Positions 53,090-61,287 of a stretch of 64,000 nt of DNA are shown here, in pieces. The notes beneath the pieces were generated by a model. It was not told the DNA's origin. It worked only from the letters and a program-made list of their open reading frames with translations, and searched no databases. This stretch comes from Virgibacillus sp. LDC-1 (lineage in GTDB: Bacteria; Bacillota; Bacilli; Bacillales; Amphibacillaceae): assembly GCF_030137545.1 (NCBI RefSeq), contig NZ_JARUVL010000002.1, positions 186,001 to 250,000 on the forward strand. The letters are read 5' to 3'. The first letter of the stretch is position 1. Each line of letters opens with the position of its first letter. The position numbers were made by a program, and so were the translations under genes.

Positions 53090-54466
53090 ATGTTTCCAAT
53101 TAAACCAAAATATTCACCAAAGCTTATCGAAGCTTTAAGCATTTTTATCATACTCATTGGGTTAATCAGTTATTTCATCATTCGTCTTGGAACAGTTCCT
53201 CATATCCCTATATTACTTTCGATATTGGTTCTGGTAGCATATGGAAGCTTACGAAAGATTCCTTTTCAGGATCTTCATAATGGACTAATTGATGGAGCGA
53301 AAACGGGAATTGCCGCCGTATTTTTATTTTTTCTCATTGGTGTTCTCATTAGTAGCTGGATGATTAGTGGAACTATTCCAATGCTGATTGATACTGGTTT
53401 CACGCTTATCGGTGGTACAGGATTTTATGCAATTGTATTTTCGATTACTGCTTTAATTGGGGTTTCACTTGGAAGCTCACTTACAACAACAGCAACAATT
53501 GGTGTTGCGTTTATCGGAATTGGAAGTGCTATGGATGCTTCCTTAGCGATTACTGCTGGTGCTATTGTGTCTGGTGCATTTTTTGGAGACAAAATGTCCC
53601 CATTATCTGATACAACAAATTTAGCATCAACAATCGTAAATGTTGATTTATTTGATCATATAAAGCACTTAAGCCTTACAACCATCCCGGCATTCCTTAT
53701 TTCTTTTGTCATCTACTACGTCCTTTCTCCAAATCAAACGATTTCGATAGACGTAGCAAGTCAGTATCAGCAAGCATTAGCTGCAACAGGCTTACTCCAT
53801 TGGACGGCATGGATTCCAATCCTGCTATTAGTAACGTGTACGATTTTAAAATGGCCAGCATTCATTTCTATTTCACTCAGTATTATTACTGCAACATTTC
53901 TCGCATTTTTTGTTAATGGGATAGCTTGGTCTGATATATGGATGATTTGGTTTGAAGGGTATACAGGCGTAACTGGCTTTGAACCTGTAGATAGTCTCCT
54001 TACAAAAGGTGGCATTCAAAGCATGCTATTTACTATTTCACTCGTTTTAGTAGCATTAGGATTTGGCGGATTATTGTTTGTTACTGGTATTATTCCATCA
54101 TTACTTCTTTCATTCCAAGAAAGGCTAAAGCGGGCTCGTTCCATAATTGTTTCCACTGCTGCAACAGCGATAGGAATTAATGTTTTAATCGGAGAGCAAT
54201 ACTTGTCCATTATGCTTACAGGTGAAACGTATAAAGGAATATATCAAAAAGCCGGCTTATCCAATAAAGCATTATCACGAACGTTAGAGGATGCTGGGAC
54301 AGTAATTAATCCTTTAGTCCCTTGGAGCGTCTGTGGTGTATTTATTGCTGATGTGTTGGGTGTATCTGTTTTAGCATATGTTCCATTTGCCTTTTTCTGC
54401 TTACTGAGTCCAATCATTACGATTCTTTTTGGCAGCAAAAAGGCAGCCATTGAAGCAAAAGTATAA
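53090..54466 (+). CDS. NhaC-family antiporter, possible tyrosine transporter
   Basis: A 458-residue NhaC/ion-transporter-superfamily protein with about 11-12 helices. It shows SGAFFGDKMSPLSDTTNLAST (near residue 170) and EDAGTVINPLVPWSVCGVF (near residue 400), typical of NhaC. Annotated homologues are called Na+/H+ antiporters, such as B. subtilis YheL, but the T-box leader with a tyrosine-type specifier argues for an amino acid-linked role. ATG 53090 follows AGAGGAGGT; the frame is open upstream into the terminator. Confidence 0.9.
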   Translation: MFPIKPKYSPKLIEALSIFIILIGLISYFIIRLGTVPHIPILLSILVLVAYGSLRKIPFQDLHNGLIDGAKTGIAAVFLFFLIGVLISSWMISGTIPMLIDTGFTLIGGTGFYAIVFSITALIGVSLGSSLTTTATIGVAFIGIGSAMDASLAITAGAIVSGAFFGDKMSPLSDTTNLASTIVNVDLFDHIKHLSLTTIPAFLISFVIYYVLSPNQTISIDVASQYQQALAATGLLHWTAWIPILLLVTCTILKWPAFISISLSIITATFLAFFVNGIAWSDIWMIWFEGYTGVTGFEPVDSLLTKGGIQSMLFTISLVLVALGFGGLLFVTGIIPSLLLSFQERLKRARSIIVSTAATAIGINVLIGEQYLSIMLTGETYKGIYQKAGLSNKALSRTLEDAGTVINPLVPWSVCGVFIADVLGVSVLAYVPFAFFCLLSPIITILFGSKKAAIEAKV

Positions 54467-54509
54467 GATTTAGATTTTTTACTCCTCTGCAAAGGGATAG
54501 CCTAATGAA

Positions 54510-54618
54510 AGGAGACTGACTCCCGCGGGAAGTGGTTTTCTTCCGTAGAGACTGTGGCTGTACCAGCGTAAAGCAGCCACATTCAGGCTAGTGAATAAGA
54601 TAGCATTATCTTATTCAT
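54510..54618. repeat. Degenerate dispersed element with two perfect hairpins
   Basis: GACTGACTCCCGCGGGAAG (from 54525) resembles the 'GACTCCTGCGGGA' elements at 29449 and 41280. Downstream, GTGGCTG (54554) pairs with CAGCCAC (54574), and TGAATAAGATA (54592-54602) pairs perfectly with TATCTTATTCA (54607-54617). Confidence 0.55.
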
Positions 54619-54686
54619 AAAAAAAAGCAGACAGTACCCTGAATCATGAACGATCTGACTTCGTGGGTTCTGTCCTAGCTTTTTTC
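54619..54686. terminator. Terminator between the NhaC gene and map
   Basis: AAGCAGACAGTACCC pairs with GGGTTCTGTCCTAGCTT, with two mismatches and a 25-base loop. A and T tracts on either side allow use in both directions. Confidence 0.75.
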
Positions 54687-54693
54687 TCTAATA

Positions 54694-55452
54694 TTATTGT
54701 TTTGGATCTTGCTCTGTTAAAATAATTGGTGCGTCTTTCGTAATGACAATCGTATGCTCGTATTGCGCAGAACGCCCTTTATCAATCGTACGAGCAGTCC
54801 AACCATTATCATCCATTTTACTCTTCCAGCTTCCTTCATTGATCATTGGCTCAATCGTAATTACCATTCCCTCTTTAAGTCGTAACCCTTTATTTGGCAA
54901 GCCAAAGTGAGGAACATGAGGGTCCTCATGGATTGTTGGACCAATCCCATGACCAGTGAAATCACGAACAACGGAAAAACCTTCTGCTTCCGCATAGGAT
55001 TGAATTGCATGCCCAATATCACCTAAGCGATTTCCAGCTTTCGCCTGTTCAATACCTTTGTACAGTGCTGTTTTTGTTACGTCCATTAAGCGAATCCCTT
55101 TTTCATCGACATTTCCAACCCCATAAGTCCATGCCGAATCTGCAAGACCACCGTTTAAATTAACAACCATATCTATCGTAACAATATCCCCATCCTTAAG
55201 TGTTTCATTACGTGGGAAGCCATGACAAATTTCATCGTTAATGGATGCACAAGTAGCAAATTGATAGCCATTATAGCCCTTTTGCTCTGGGGTAGCACCA
55301 TGGTCCGCTAAAAATTTATCGACAAAGGATTCGATTTCCATCGTCGTAATTCCTGGTCGAATCATGTTGGCAATTTCCTTATGTGTTTTTACAAGCAAAT
55401 CAGCTGCTTTCTGCATTTGCTCAATTTCTCGTCTGCTTTTTCTAGTAATCAT
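54694..55452 (-). CDS. map: Methionine aminopeptidase, type I
   Basis: A 252-residue metalloenzyme removing initiator methionine. Dinuclear metal ligands can be placed: D in GDIVTIDMVVN (near residue 94), D in GGLADSAWTY (near residue 105), H in TGHGIGPTIHE (near residue 168), E in ITIEPMI (near residue 202) and E in QYEHTIVI (near residue 236). It resembles the second MAP (YflG-like group) of Bacilli rather than the one in the ribosomal-protein cluster. ATG 55452 is 10 bases from AAAAGGAG. Confidence 0.93.
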   Translation of the reverse strand: MITRKSRREIEQMQKAADLLVKTHKEIANMIRPGITTMEIESFVDKFLADHGATPEQKGYNGYQFATCASINDEICHGFPRNETLKDGDIVTIDMVVNLNGGLADSAWTYGVGNVDEKGIRLMDVTKTALYKGIEQAKAGNRLGDIGHAIQSYAEAEGFSVVRDFTGHGIGPTIHEDPHVPHFGLPNKGLRLKEGMVITIEPMINEGSWKSKMDDNGWTARTIDKGRSAQYEHTIVITKDAPIILTEQDPKQ

Positions 55453-55632
55453 TCCTTTTTTACTCCTTTTCATATCAATACAAATCATCTTATATTACAA
55501 ACAATATGCAATCGTTTGTTATTAGGAACCCGTTTAATCCAATTTAAAGTGTAACATATTAGCGCCTATTCTTGCAGACTAAATCATAATATCAACTGAA
55601 TAGGCATTTCCTACTGATACGCTAATAAACAA

Positions 55633-55682
55633 GAAAGACTGCCATATGTTTCTTAATTAACATTTGTGTGGCAGCCTTTATC
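55633..55682 (-). terminator. Terminator of the SDR gene
   Basis: AAAGGCTGCCACACAAATGTT pairs with AAGAAACATATGGCAGTCTTT with few mismatches, giving a long stem. Confidence 0.8.
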
Positions 55683-55686
55683 TCTG

Positions 55687-56436
55687 TTATTTAGCAGCAT
55701 ATATTTTTCCGTTTTCAAGCATGCTTCGGTTCTTCATTACATTAAATAATGCGTCTGCTACAGTTAAAGGGTCCTGTAATAAGTTTTGCTTTTTGTAATT
55801 CTTAAATTTCTCAATATCGATAAACTCCTCAGAGCTACTATCGCGAATTGTTACTTGCATTTCCGTATCCATAATTCCGGGGTTAAATGCGATAACACGA
55901 TGATGACTATCCTGTTCAGCTTGTTCCAGTCCAACGGTTTGAACAAACATATTTACAGCTGCCTTTGTACTACAATAGGCACTCCAACCATAGACTGGAC
56001 GTTCTGCTGCACCCGATGTAACAATAGAAGCATACAACGGAATTCCTTGCGTCGTCGCCAACTCCAAACAAGCATTCGTCAAAGACATCGGTGCGACTAA
56101 ATTAACATGCACATGGTTACTTAACCGTTCATGCTCGACATACATCGCTTGATTCACAGGACCAACTACTGCTGCATTATTGATTAAGAAAATTGTATTT
56201 AAATCCATATGCTTTACTTCTTCTCTGATAGCAGCGACCGCTTGTTTCAATTGCTCACCTTCGCCTAAATCACAAGTAAGGTGGGTGTATGAGACGTCAT
56301 GCTGAACTGCTAGCTGCTGCAAACGAACATTTGCATTGCGCGCAATCCCGATAACATGAATACCATTTTCAATAAACAACGTAGCCACTGCTTCTCCAAG
56401 TCCTTTTGAAGTACCCGTAATAATCGCCAATTCCAC
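55687..56436 (-). CDS. Short-chain dehydrogenase (YueD/sepiapterin reductase-like)
   Basis: A 249-residue NADP(H)-dependent reductase. The Rossmann motif TGTSKGLGEA (near residues 8-17), NNAA (near residue 88) and the catalytic YCSTK (YxxxK, near residue 155) are in place. The sequence type (VVGPVNQA, FNPGIMDTEMQ) resembles benzil reductase YueD. The start is a GTG after AAAGGGGGGG. It is downstream of an M20 dipeptidase on the same strand (32 bases apart) and probably co-transcribed. Confidence 0.88.
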   Translation of the reverse strand: MELAIITGTSKGLGEAVATLFIENGIHVIGIARNANVRLQQLAVQHDVSYTHLTCDLGEGEQLKQAVAAIREEVKHMDLNTIFLINNAAVVGPVNQAMYVEHERLSNHVHVNLVAPMSLTNACLELATTQGIPLYASIVTSGAAERPVYGWSAYCSTKAAVNMFVQTVGLEQAEQDSHHRVIAFNPGIMDTEMQVTIRDSSSEEFIDIEKFKNYKKQNLLQDPLTVADALFNVMKNRSMLENGKIYAAK

Positions 56437-56468
56437 TTCAAGTACCCCCCCTTTAAGATCCTATCATG

Positions 56469-57836
56469 TTATGCATGCACAGCATTCCAATAATAAACGA
56501 GTGTCTCCATTCCTTTATCAAAGCTATCTAATGGAAAGCTTTCATTTGGAGAATGAAGTCTGTCGTCTGGAGTTCCAAACCCTAACAACACGATAGGAAT
56601 TTGATAAATGGCTTCAATCCACTCTACAACTGGAATAGAGCCTCCCATTCGTACGTAAACTGTTTCTTTCCCAAACGCCTGGGTATAGCTTTCTGCAGCT
56701 TTTTTAATTAGTGGGTGATTTGGTTCTACTTTGTACGCTTTTGCAGAAAGCTTTTCCTTTTTCACTTCTACGGTTACACCAGCTGGGGAAACCTTTTTAA
56801 TATGTGATTCTAATAGGTCTTGAATTGTTTCCGGATCCTGGCCAGGCACTAAACGACAAGTGATTTTTGCTGTTGCACTAGCAGGAATAATCGTTTTCGT
56901 CCCTTCTCCTTGATAACCGCCATATATCCCATTCACTTCAAAAGTAGGTCGTGCCATCGTATGTTCTTTCGCTGTATACCCTTTTTCAGAAACAGTTTCA
57001 GGAATACCGGTTGATTGAACATAATCTTCTCCAGGTACCTGTTTAATTAATTCTCTTTCTTCAGCAGATAGGGGTTCCACGCCATCATAAAAACCTTCTA
57101 CTGTAATTACTTCTTCGTTATTTTTCATCGAAGCTAAAATATGCGAAAGTGCCATAATCGGATTTTTAGCTGCTCCACCGTACATTCCTGAATGAAGATC
57201 ATGATCTGGACCATGCACGATTAGCTCGATTCCAGTAAACCCTTTTAATCCGTATAAGATGGTTGGCTGATTTTTTGCAACCATACCTGAATCAGAAATA
57301 ACAGCAAAATCAGCAGCGAAAAGCTCTTTTTTATCATGAAGAATGGTATATAGGTTTTCACTACCGATTTCCTCTTCTCCTTCAATACAAACCTTTACAT
57401 TAACAGGAAGTTTTCCTTCTGTTTTCATAAATGCTTCAAAAACAGCTAATTGCATAAAAACTTGCCCCTTATCATCACTGGAACCTCGTGCAAACAGGCG
57501 CCCATCACGGACCACTGGTTGAAAAGGATCGCTTTCCCATTGCTCGATTGGATCGACTGGTTGTACATCATAATGGCCATAGAACAAAACCGTAGGAGCG
57601 TCTTCTCCAGCTTGATCGTACACTGCATAAACGAGCGGATGCCCGTCAGTCTCAACCGTTTCCACATTTGAAAAGCCAATATCATTTAAATAGGAAATTA
57701 AAAAAGCTGCCGCTTCTTCAACATGTGTTTTATGTACACTATCAGTACTTACACTCGGAATAGACAGAAATTCATTTAGTTTCTTTAAATTTCTTTCTCG
57801 GTTATCTTTTAAATACTGCAATACTTTTTCACTCAT
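56469..57836 (-). CDS. M20-family dipeptidase
   Basis: A 455-residue cytoplasmic dizinc peptidase of the CNDP/DapE-ArgE group. Metal ligands: H in FYGHYDVQPVD (near residue 88), D in GSSDDKGQ (near residue 120), EE in GEEEIGSEN (near residue 153), D in VISDSGM and H in RLHSPNESF (near residue 430). The dimerisation domain HGPDHDLHSGMYGG has the conserved His. It may act on dipeptides such as beta-alanyl or general Xaa-Xaa substrates. Followed by the SDR gene. Confidence 0.92.
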   Translation of the reverse strand: MSEKVLQYLKDNRERNLKKLNEFLSIPSVSTDSVHKTHVEEAAAFLISYLNDIGFSNVETVETDGHPLVYAVYDQAGEDAPTVLFYGHYDVQPVDPIEQWESDPFQPVVRDGRLFARGSSDDKGQVFMQLAVFEAFMKTEGKLPVNVKVCIEGEEEIGSENLYTILHDKKELFAADFAVISDSGMVAKNQPTILYGLKGFTGIELIVHGPDHDLHSGMYGGAAKNPIMALSHILASMKNNEEVITVEGFYDGVEPLSAEERELIKQVPGEDYVQSTGIPETVSEKGYTAKEHTMARPTFEVNGIYGGYQGEGTKTIIPASATAKITCRLVPGQDPETIQDLLESHIKKVSPAGVTVEVKKEKLSAKAYKVEPNHPLIKKAAESYTQAFGKETVYVRMGGSIPVVEWIEAIYQIPIVLLGFGTPDDRLHSPNESFPLDSFDKGMETLVYYWNAVHA

Positions 57837-57931
57837 GAAAACTCCTCCAAGCTTTTTCCCTATTTTATCATATTCAAATTAAAGCGGATATCGTAATGTT
57901 CATTAAATAAAGTGTTATAGCTTATTTGAAT

Positions 57932-57970
57932 AAAAAAAGAGCGCGGGATATATTTATCCATACACGCTCA
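57932..57970 (-). terminator. Terminator of the YhcN-type gene
   Basis: On the minus strand GAGCGTG...CGCGCTC, with an inner GGATA/TATCC stem, is followed by seven U. Confidence 0.85.
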
Positions 57971-57982
57971 TTTTCCATCATT

Positions 57983-58588
57983 TTATCGTTTATTCTGTGG
58001 AAAAATCCTTTCAATCATATTACCCATCTGATCAAAAAATCCTTCCACTGGACGACCATTATTCATATCATCCACATAATTATTCGTTAAATCTACAAAG
58101 TCTGGATTAGTGGATACATATACATTGTCAATATCGTTGTCTACAGATTGAACGATATCCGCAACTTTTTTCTTAACCTTATCCGTCAATTCTCCGCCGT
58201 TATCCATTCCAGCTCGATTATTCATATTCCCGTTGTTATTCCCATTTTTATTGTTCCGATTATCATCCATTGTTGCGGCAACATAAGCATTGTTATTTGT
58301 TGTTAAAACATATGCATGATCGATTTCAGGAACCTCATTAGTAATTCGATCTGCTGCTTCTTTTGCTACCTCATAATGCGTCATGTTATTACGATTATCT
58401 GCGCGGTTTCGGTTACCAGTTTCACCGTCCATCGTGTAATTTTTGTTCCCATCATTCGCATTATAGCGAGTTGGGTCGACATTTGGATTATCATTTGCTC
58501 CTTGATCATTTGTATTTGTATTTCCTTGACATGCTACTAATAGAGCAATCATTAGCACTGTAAGGATACTAAAGAATTTCCATTTCAT
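57983..58588 (-). CDS. YhcN/YlaJ-family sporulation lipoprotein
   Basis: A 201-residue lipoprotein with lipobox LLVAC (cysteine at residue 20), a long Asn/Asp/Gly-rich low-complexity region (residues 22-75) and another Asn/Gly-rich patch (near residues 108-130). The YhcN/YlaJ core (EVAKEAADRITNEVPEIDHAYVLTTNNNAYVAAT) is present. Homologues are spore inner-membrane lipoproteins, forespore-expressed. Single gene; SD GAGGAAAGA. Confidence 0.87.
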   Translation of the reverse strand: MKWKFFSILTVLMIALLVACQGNTNTNDQGANDNPNVDPTRYNANDGNKNYTMDGETGNRNRADNRNNMTHYEVAKEAADRITNEVPEIDHAYVLTTNNNAYVAATMDDNRNNKNGNNNGNMNNRAGMDNGGELTDKVKKKVADIVQSVDNDIDNVYVSTNPDFVDLTNNYVDDMNNGRPVEGFFDQMGNMIERIFPQNKR

Positions 58589-58755
58589 TTTATCTTTCCT
58601 CCTTTACTATTTTAAGTTTAGTATGTAACGACAAAGGAAGTTTATGCCGTCACCGTTAAAACCTTTATTTGGAAACCACACCATTTTTGTTTTCGAAAAT
58701 ATATATATAATACGGGGAAACTAAATTTACCCTGACATTTTAAGGAGGGGAAAAT

Positions 58756-58992
58756 ATGGATGTTCCAGATTACGACAAAGCGTTATACTATACGCTCTGG
58801 GGACAATGGGATGATTTACTTGTACTAATGGTAAGGACACAGGATGATATTCTGTCTAAACGAATACAACATTTTTTGCATGCCTTTCACCATTCTCTCG
58901 ACGAAAAGAAGATCATTGAATCTCATGATAATTTGCTTTATTATGTAGATCATGCGATGAAGCATGTCCCCTCAGCCGCCATGAAAATATAG
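58756..58992 (+). CDS. YhdB-like small protein
   Basis: A 78-residue acidic protein (DVPDYDKALYYTLWGQWDDLLVLMVRT...). It resembles the YhdB family of Bacilli, from memory. SD TAAGGAGGGG precedes the ATG. Function unknown; no membrane segment. It ends at a strong hairpin. Confidence 0.72.
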   Translation: MDVPDYDKALYYTLWGQWDDLLVLMVRTQDDILSKRIQHFLHAFHHSLDEKKIIESHDNLLYYVDHAMKHVPSAAMKI

Positions 58993-59052
58993 CCTCACCA
59001 TTCACTGAAAGCTCCCTCTAAAGAATGCTTAGCAAAATAGAAATACAAGCAA

Positions 59053-59083
59053 GATGGGCAGGCAAGAAATGCCTGCCCATTTA
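59053..59083 (+). terminator. Terminator of the YhdB-like gene
   Basis: ATGGGCAGGC-AAGAAAT-GCCTGCCCAT is a strong 10-bp stem; the T tail is short. Confidence 0.75.
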
Positions 59084-59137
59084 CAGTAAAGATGAACACA
59101 GACGGGAATCAAACGCATCGCTTATAATTACGAAACA

Positions 59138-59167
59138 AAAAAGGGATGCACTATATACATCCCTTTA
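59138..59167 (-). terminator. Terminator overlapping the rsgI stop
   Basis: AAAGGGATG...CATCCCTTT on the minus strand begins in the stop codon and is followed by TTTTG. Confidence 0.85.
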
Positions 59168-60298
59168 ATCTTCATCCTCATCGTCATTTTCATCGTCATC
59201 TTCATCAAAGTACTTTTTATAATCGTTATAATCCTTACGTTCACGATAATCCTCTTCTGTTTCACGGAACTTTTCACGCTTTTTTTCTAGTTTTTTTTCT
59301 AGCCATTCTTGCTTTTCTTCTGATATATATTTATTAATATCCTTTTTGATTTTTTGCTCCTCTTTTGCATGCTGGTTAGACTTCTCAGCATTTTCCTGCT
59401 TCTTTCGATTTGTTTCTTTTTCTGTTTGATGTACTTTGCTTTGCTCTGCTGGTTTATTTTGCTGTTTTTCTTTAACTGTAACGTCTTTCTTTTCCTTGAC
59501 TGGCTTTTTATTGATTTGCTTATCTGTTTTATCTGTGTTTGGGTCGTTTGCTTCATTTTTTTTCATATAAAAAGATTTAATAATAGCTTTTTCCTCATCA
59601 TTCACAGCAATTGTTTCTTTCGTAACTCCATTTAACCCATCATCATTTCCAATCAATTTTGCAGCCATAATCTCATTCATCGACTTTTGCTCAGCTTTTG
59701 CTGTCTCTCGTACTTCCTCTGGTATGTTTAATGTTACAATATTCCATTCATTATCGACCGCTGTGAAATATTGATCAATAGCATTTGGATTTGATATTTT
59801 ATCTGCTTGAACATAATTAATACCGACTACCATATTTTTTCCGTGTTTAATTAACCCTTTTGATTCACTTTTTTGCATAATTATCGTTATAATTGTTTCC
59901 AGCTTTTTACCTTTCACTTCCTCTAATTCATCTAAGAGAAGTGACGCATCCTCATTTAATGGATGAATCGCATGCACTTTCATATCTTTATCCACTTCTA
60001 GTTCCATACTTGGATTAATGTCGATATTGACGTATGCATACGTTTTTTCATTATCTACAATAAAGAGAATCGGAAAAACAAGCAGCATTAAAATACATGC
60101 CATCGCTAAAATTCGAACCGGCTTTTTATTCATGATAGAACGAGAAAGAATGGTTCCTTTTCTTTCCATAAGAGGTTCATATATAGATTCAACACCGATT
60201 GGTCCATTTGCTATCCGCTTGGCTTTTTCAAATAACCCATCCTCAGTAAGCATAATGGTGTATTTCCGGTGCTGTTCCATGATGATGCCCTTTTTCAC
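59165..60298 (-). CDS. rsgI: Anti-sigma-I factor RsgI
   Basis: A 377-residue transmembrane anti-sigma factor. The N-terminal RsgI domain (MKKGIIMEQHRKYTIMLTEDG) binds SigI. One membrane helix follows (residues ~62-82), then an extracytoplasmic DUF-like beta domain beginning YAYVNIDINPSMELEVDKD. The C-terminal third is a very Lys/Glu-rich extended region ending in an acidic run (EDDDDENDDEDED type). Its ATG overlaps the sigI stop (ATGA). Unlike clostridial RsgIs it has no carbohydrate-binding module. Confidence 0.95.
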   Translation of the reverse strand: MKKGIIMEQHRKYTIMLTEDGLFEKAKRIANGPIGVESIYEPLMERKGTILSRSIMNKKPVRILAMACILMLLVFPILFIVDNEKTYAYVNIDINPSMELEVDKDMKVHAIHPLNEDASLLLDELEEVKGKKLETIITIIMQKSESKGLIKHGKNMVVGINYVQADKISNPNAIDQYFTAVDNEWNIVTLNIPEEVRETAKAEQKSMNEIMAAKLIGNDDGLNGVTKETIAVNDEEKAIIKSFYMKKNEANDPNTDKTDKQINKKPVKEKKDVTVKEKQQNKPAEQSKVHQTEKETNRKKQENAEKSNQHAKEEQKIKKDINKYISEEKQEWLEKKLEKKREKFRETEEDYRERKDYNDYKKYFDEDDDENDDEDED

Positions 60299-61026
60299 TG
60301 ACCTACCCCCTTCAAATAATCTTGAAGAAACACATAATTTTCACTAAGCACAATAAAAATTGCTAAAATGTACTTTCGATTCCGCTCTAACGTTTTTTTA
60401 CTAACCTCTACCATCTTCACTAATTCTTTTATCGGGAGCTTTTTTTTCACTTGAACATAATGATTCAGTTCGGGATTGCGGTACAACATTCTCGCAATAC
60501 GGATTGCTGATTCACGTGCATCGCGGTGCTTTGGCGATATTTCTGTCAGCTCCTGTAATGATAAATGGTATACTGCAAGCTTCGTTTTAAAATCAAGAAT
60601 TTCCTGTCGCCGATGCCATGCATCCTGCTCTAATTGATATCTCTCTTTTACTGCAATAATTTCCATTGGATTTTCCATCTGGTCCTCATCATATGTCTCA
60701 TCCAATGAAACAGCAGCAGGATGCTTTTGCATGTACCGGATATAATCAATTACTTTTCTTGTTATAACTAGCTTTGCAAAGGATAAAAATGAACTTCCTC
60801 GATCAGGCTTGTACGTTTGAATGGCATCATGAAATGCAGATAGACCAACACTAAATTCATCATCTCTCTCTGGATCAATATAGCGTTTGCATACCTCAGA
60901 TACACATTTCGCAATAAAAGGCTGATACGTTCGTAACAAATCATTTAATACCGCATCATTCCCCGCTTGTGCCATCGCCACCATTTCTTCTAATGGAATA
61001 TCCTGTAGCGTTTTTTGCATTAACAA
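60295..61026 (-). CDS. sigI: RNA polymerase sigma-I factor
   Basis: A 243-residue SigI-type sigma factor with the N-terminal region 2 (YQPFIAKCVSEVCKRYIDPERDDEFSVGLSAFHDAIQTY, and FLSFAKLVITRKVIDYIR) and the SigI-specific C-terminal HTH domain (PIKELVKMVEVSKKTLERNRKYIL). The 5' end is ambiguous: TTG 61026 is 7 bases from GGAGGTG; the in-frame ATG 61020 is 13. The SD is in a hairpin and the promoter upstream looks like a SigI promoter. Overlaps rsgI by 4 bases. Confidence 0.95.
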   Translation of the reverse strand: MLMQKTLQDIPLEEMVAMAQAGNDAVLNDLLRTYQPFIAKCVSEVCKRYIDPERDDEFSVGLSAFHDAIQTYKPDRGSSFLSFAKLVITRKVIDYIRYMQKHPAAVSLDETYDEDQMENPMEIIAVKERYQLEQDAWHRRQEILDFKTKLAVYHLSLQELTEISPKHRDARESAIRIARMLYRNPELNHYVQVKKKLPIKELVKMVEVSKKTLERNRKYILAIFIVLSENYVFLQDYLKGVGQ

Positions 61027-61044
61027 CTGGAAGCACCTCCAGTT
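61025..61044 (-). promoter_or_regulatory. Hairpin covering the sigI Shine-Dalgarno and TTG start
   Basis: The transcript reads AACTGGAGGTGCTTCCAGTT. AACTGGA pairs with TCCAGTT, and the SD GGAGGTG is split between stem and loop; the TTG start overlaps the 3' arm. Confidence 0.7.
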
Positions 61045-61053
61045 ATCATAGTA

Positions 61054-61082
61054 TTCGTCTTTTTAAACTTGTTTTTGGGTGT
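61054..61082 (-). promoter_or_regulatory. Candidate SigI-dependent promoter of sigI-rsgI
   Basis: On the minus strand ACACCC (61082-61077) and CGAA (61057-61054) are separated by 19 bases. The known SigI pattern has a C-rich -35 and a CGAA -10. It sits just upstream of the sigI SD, consistent with autoregulation. Spacing is longer than I recall for B. subtilis. Confidence 0.55.
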
Positions 61083-61287
61083 AAACGTTTGTAAAACATA
61101 TGTATATTTTTTGAACATTAATTTATTATTAATACGCATGATGCGCCCACCATCTTTTATTAAAATTTATTTAATATACTCCATCATACCTTATCCATAT
61201 TTGTGAAGCTATCTCAAAACAATTACAGTTTATTTAAATATCCATTACTGTATTATTAAGGCGGGCAAAAAATGATAATCATGCAAG

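Noticed and set aside
61079-61098. TGTAAACGTTTGTA, a cre-like palindrome in the sigI upstream region
   Set aside because: Two mismatches on either strand and no link of sigI to carbon catabolite control.
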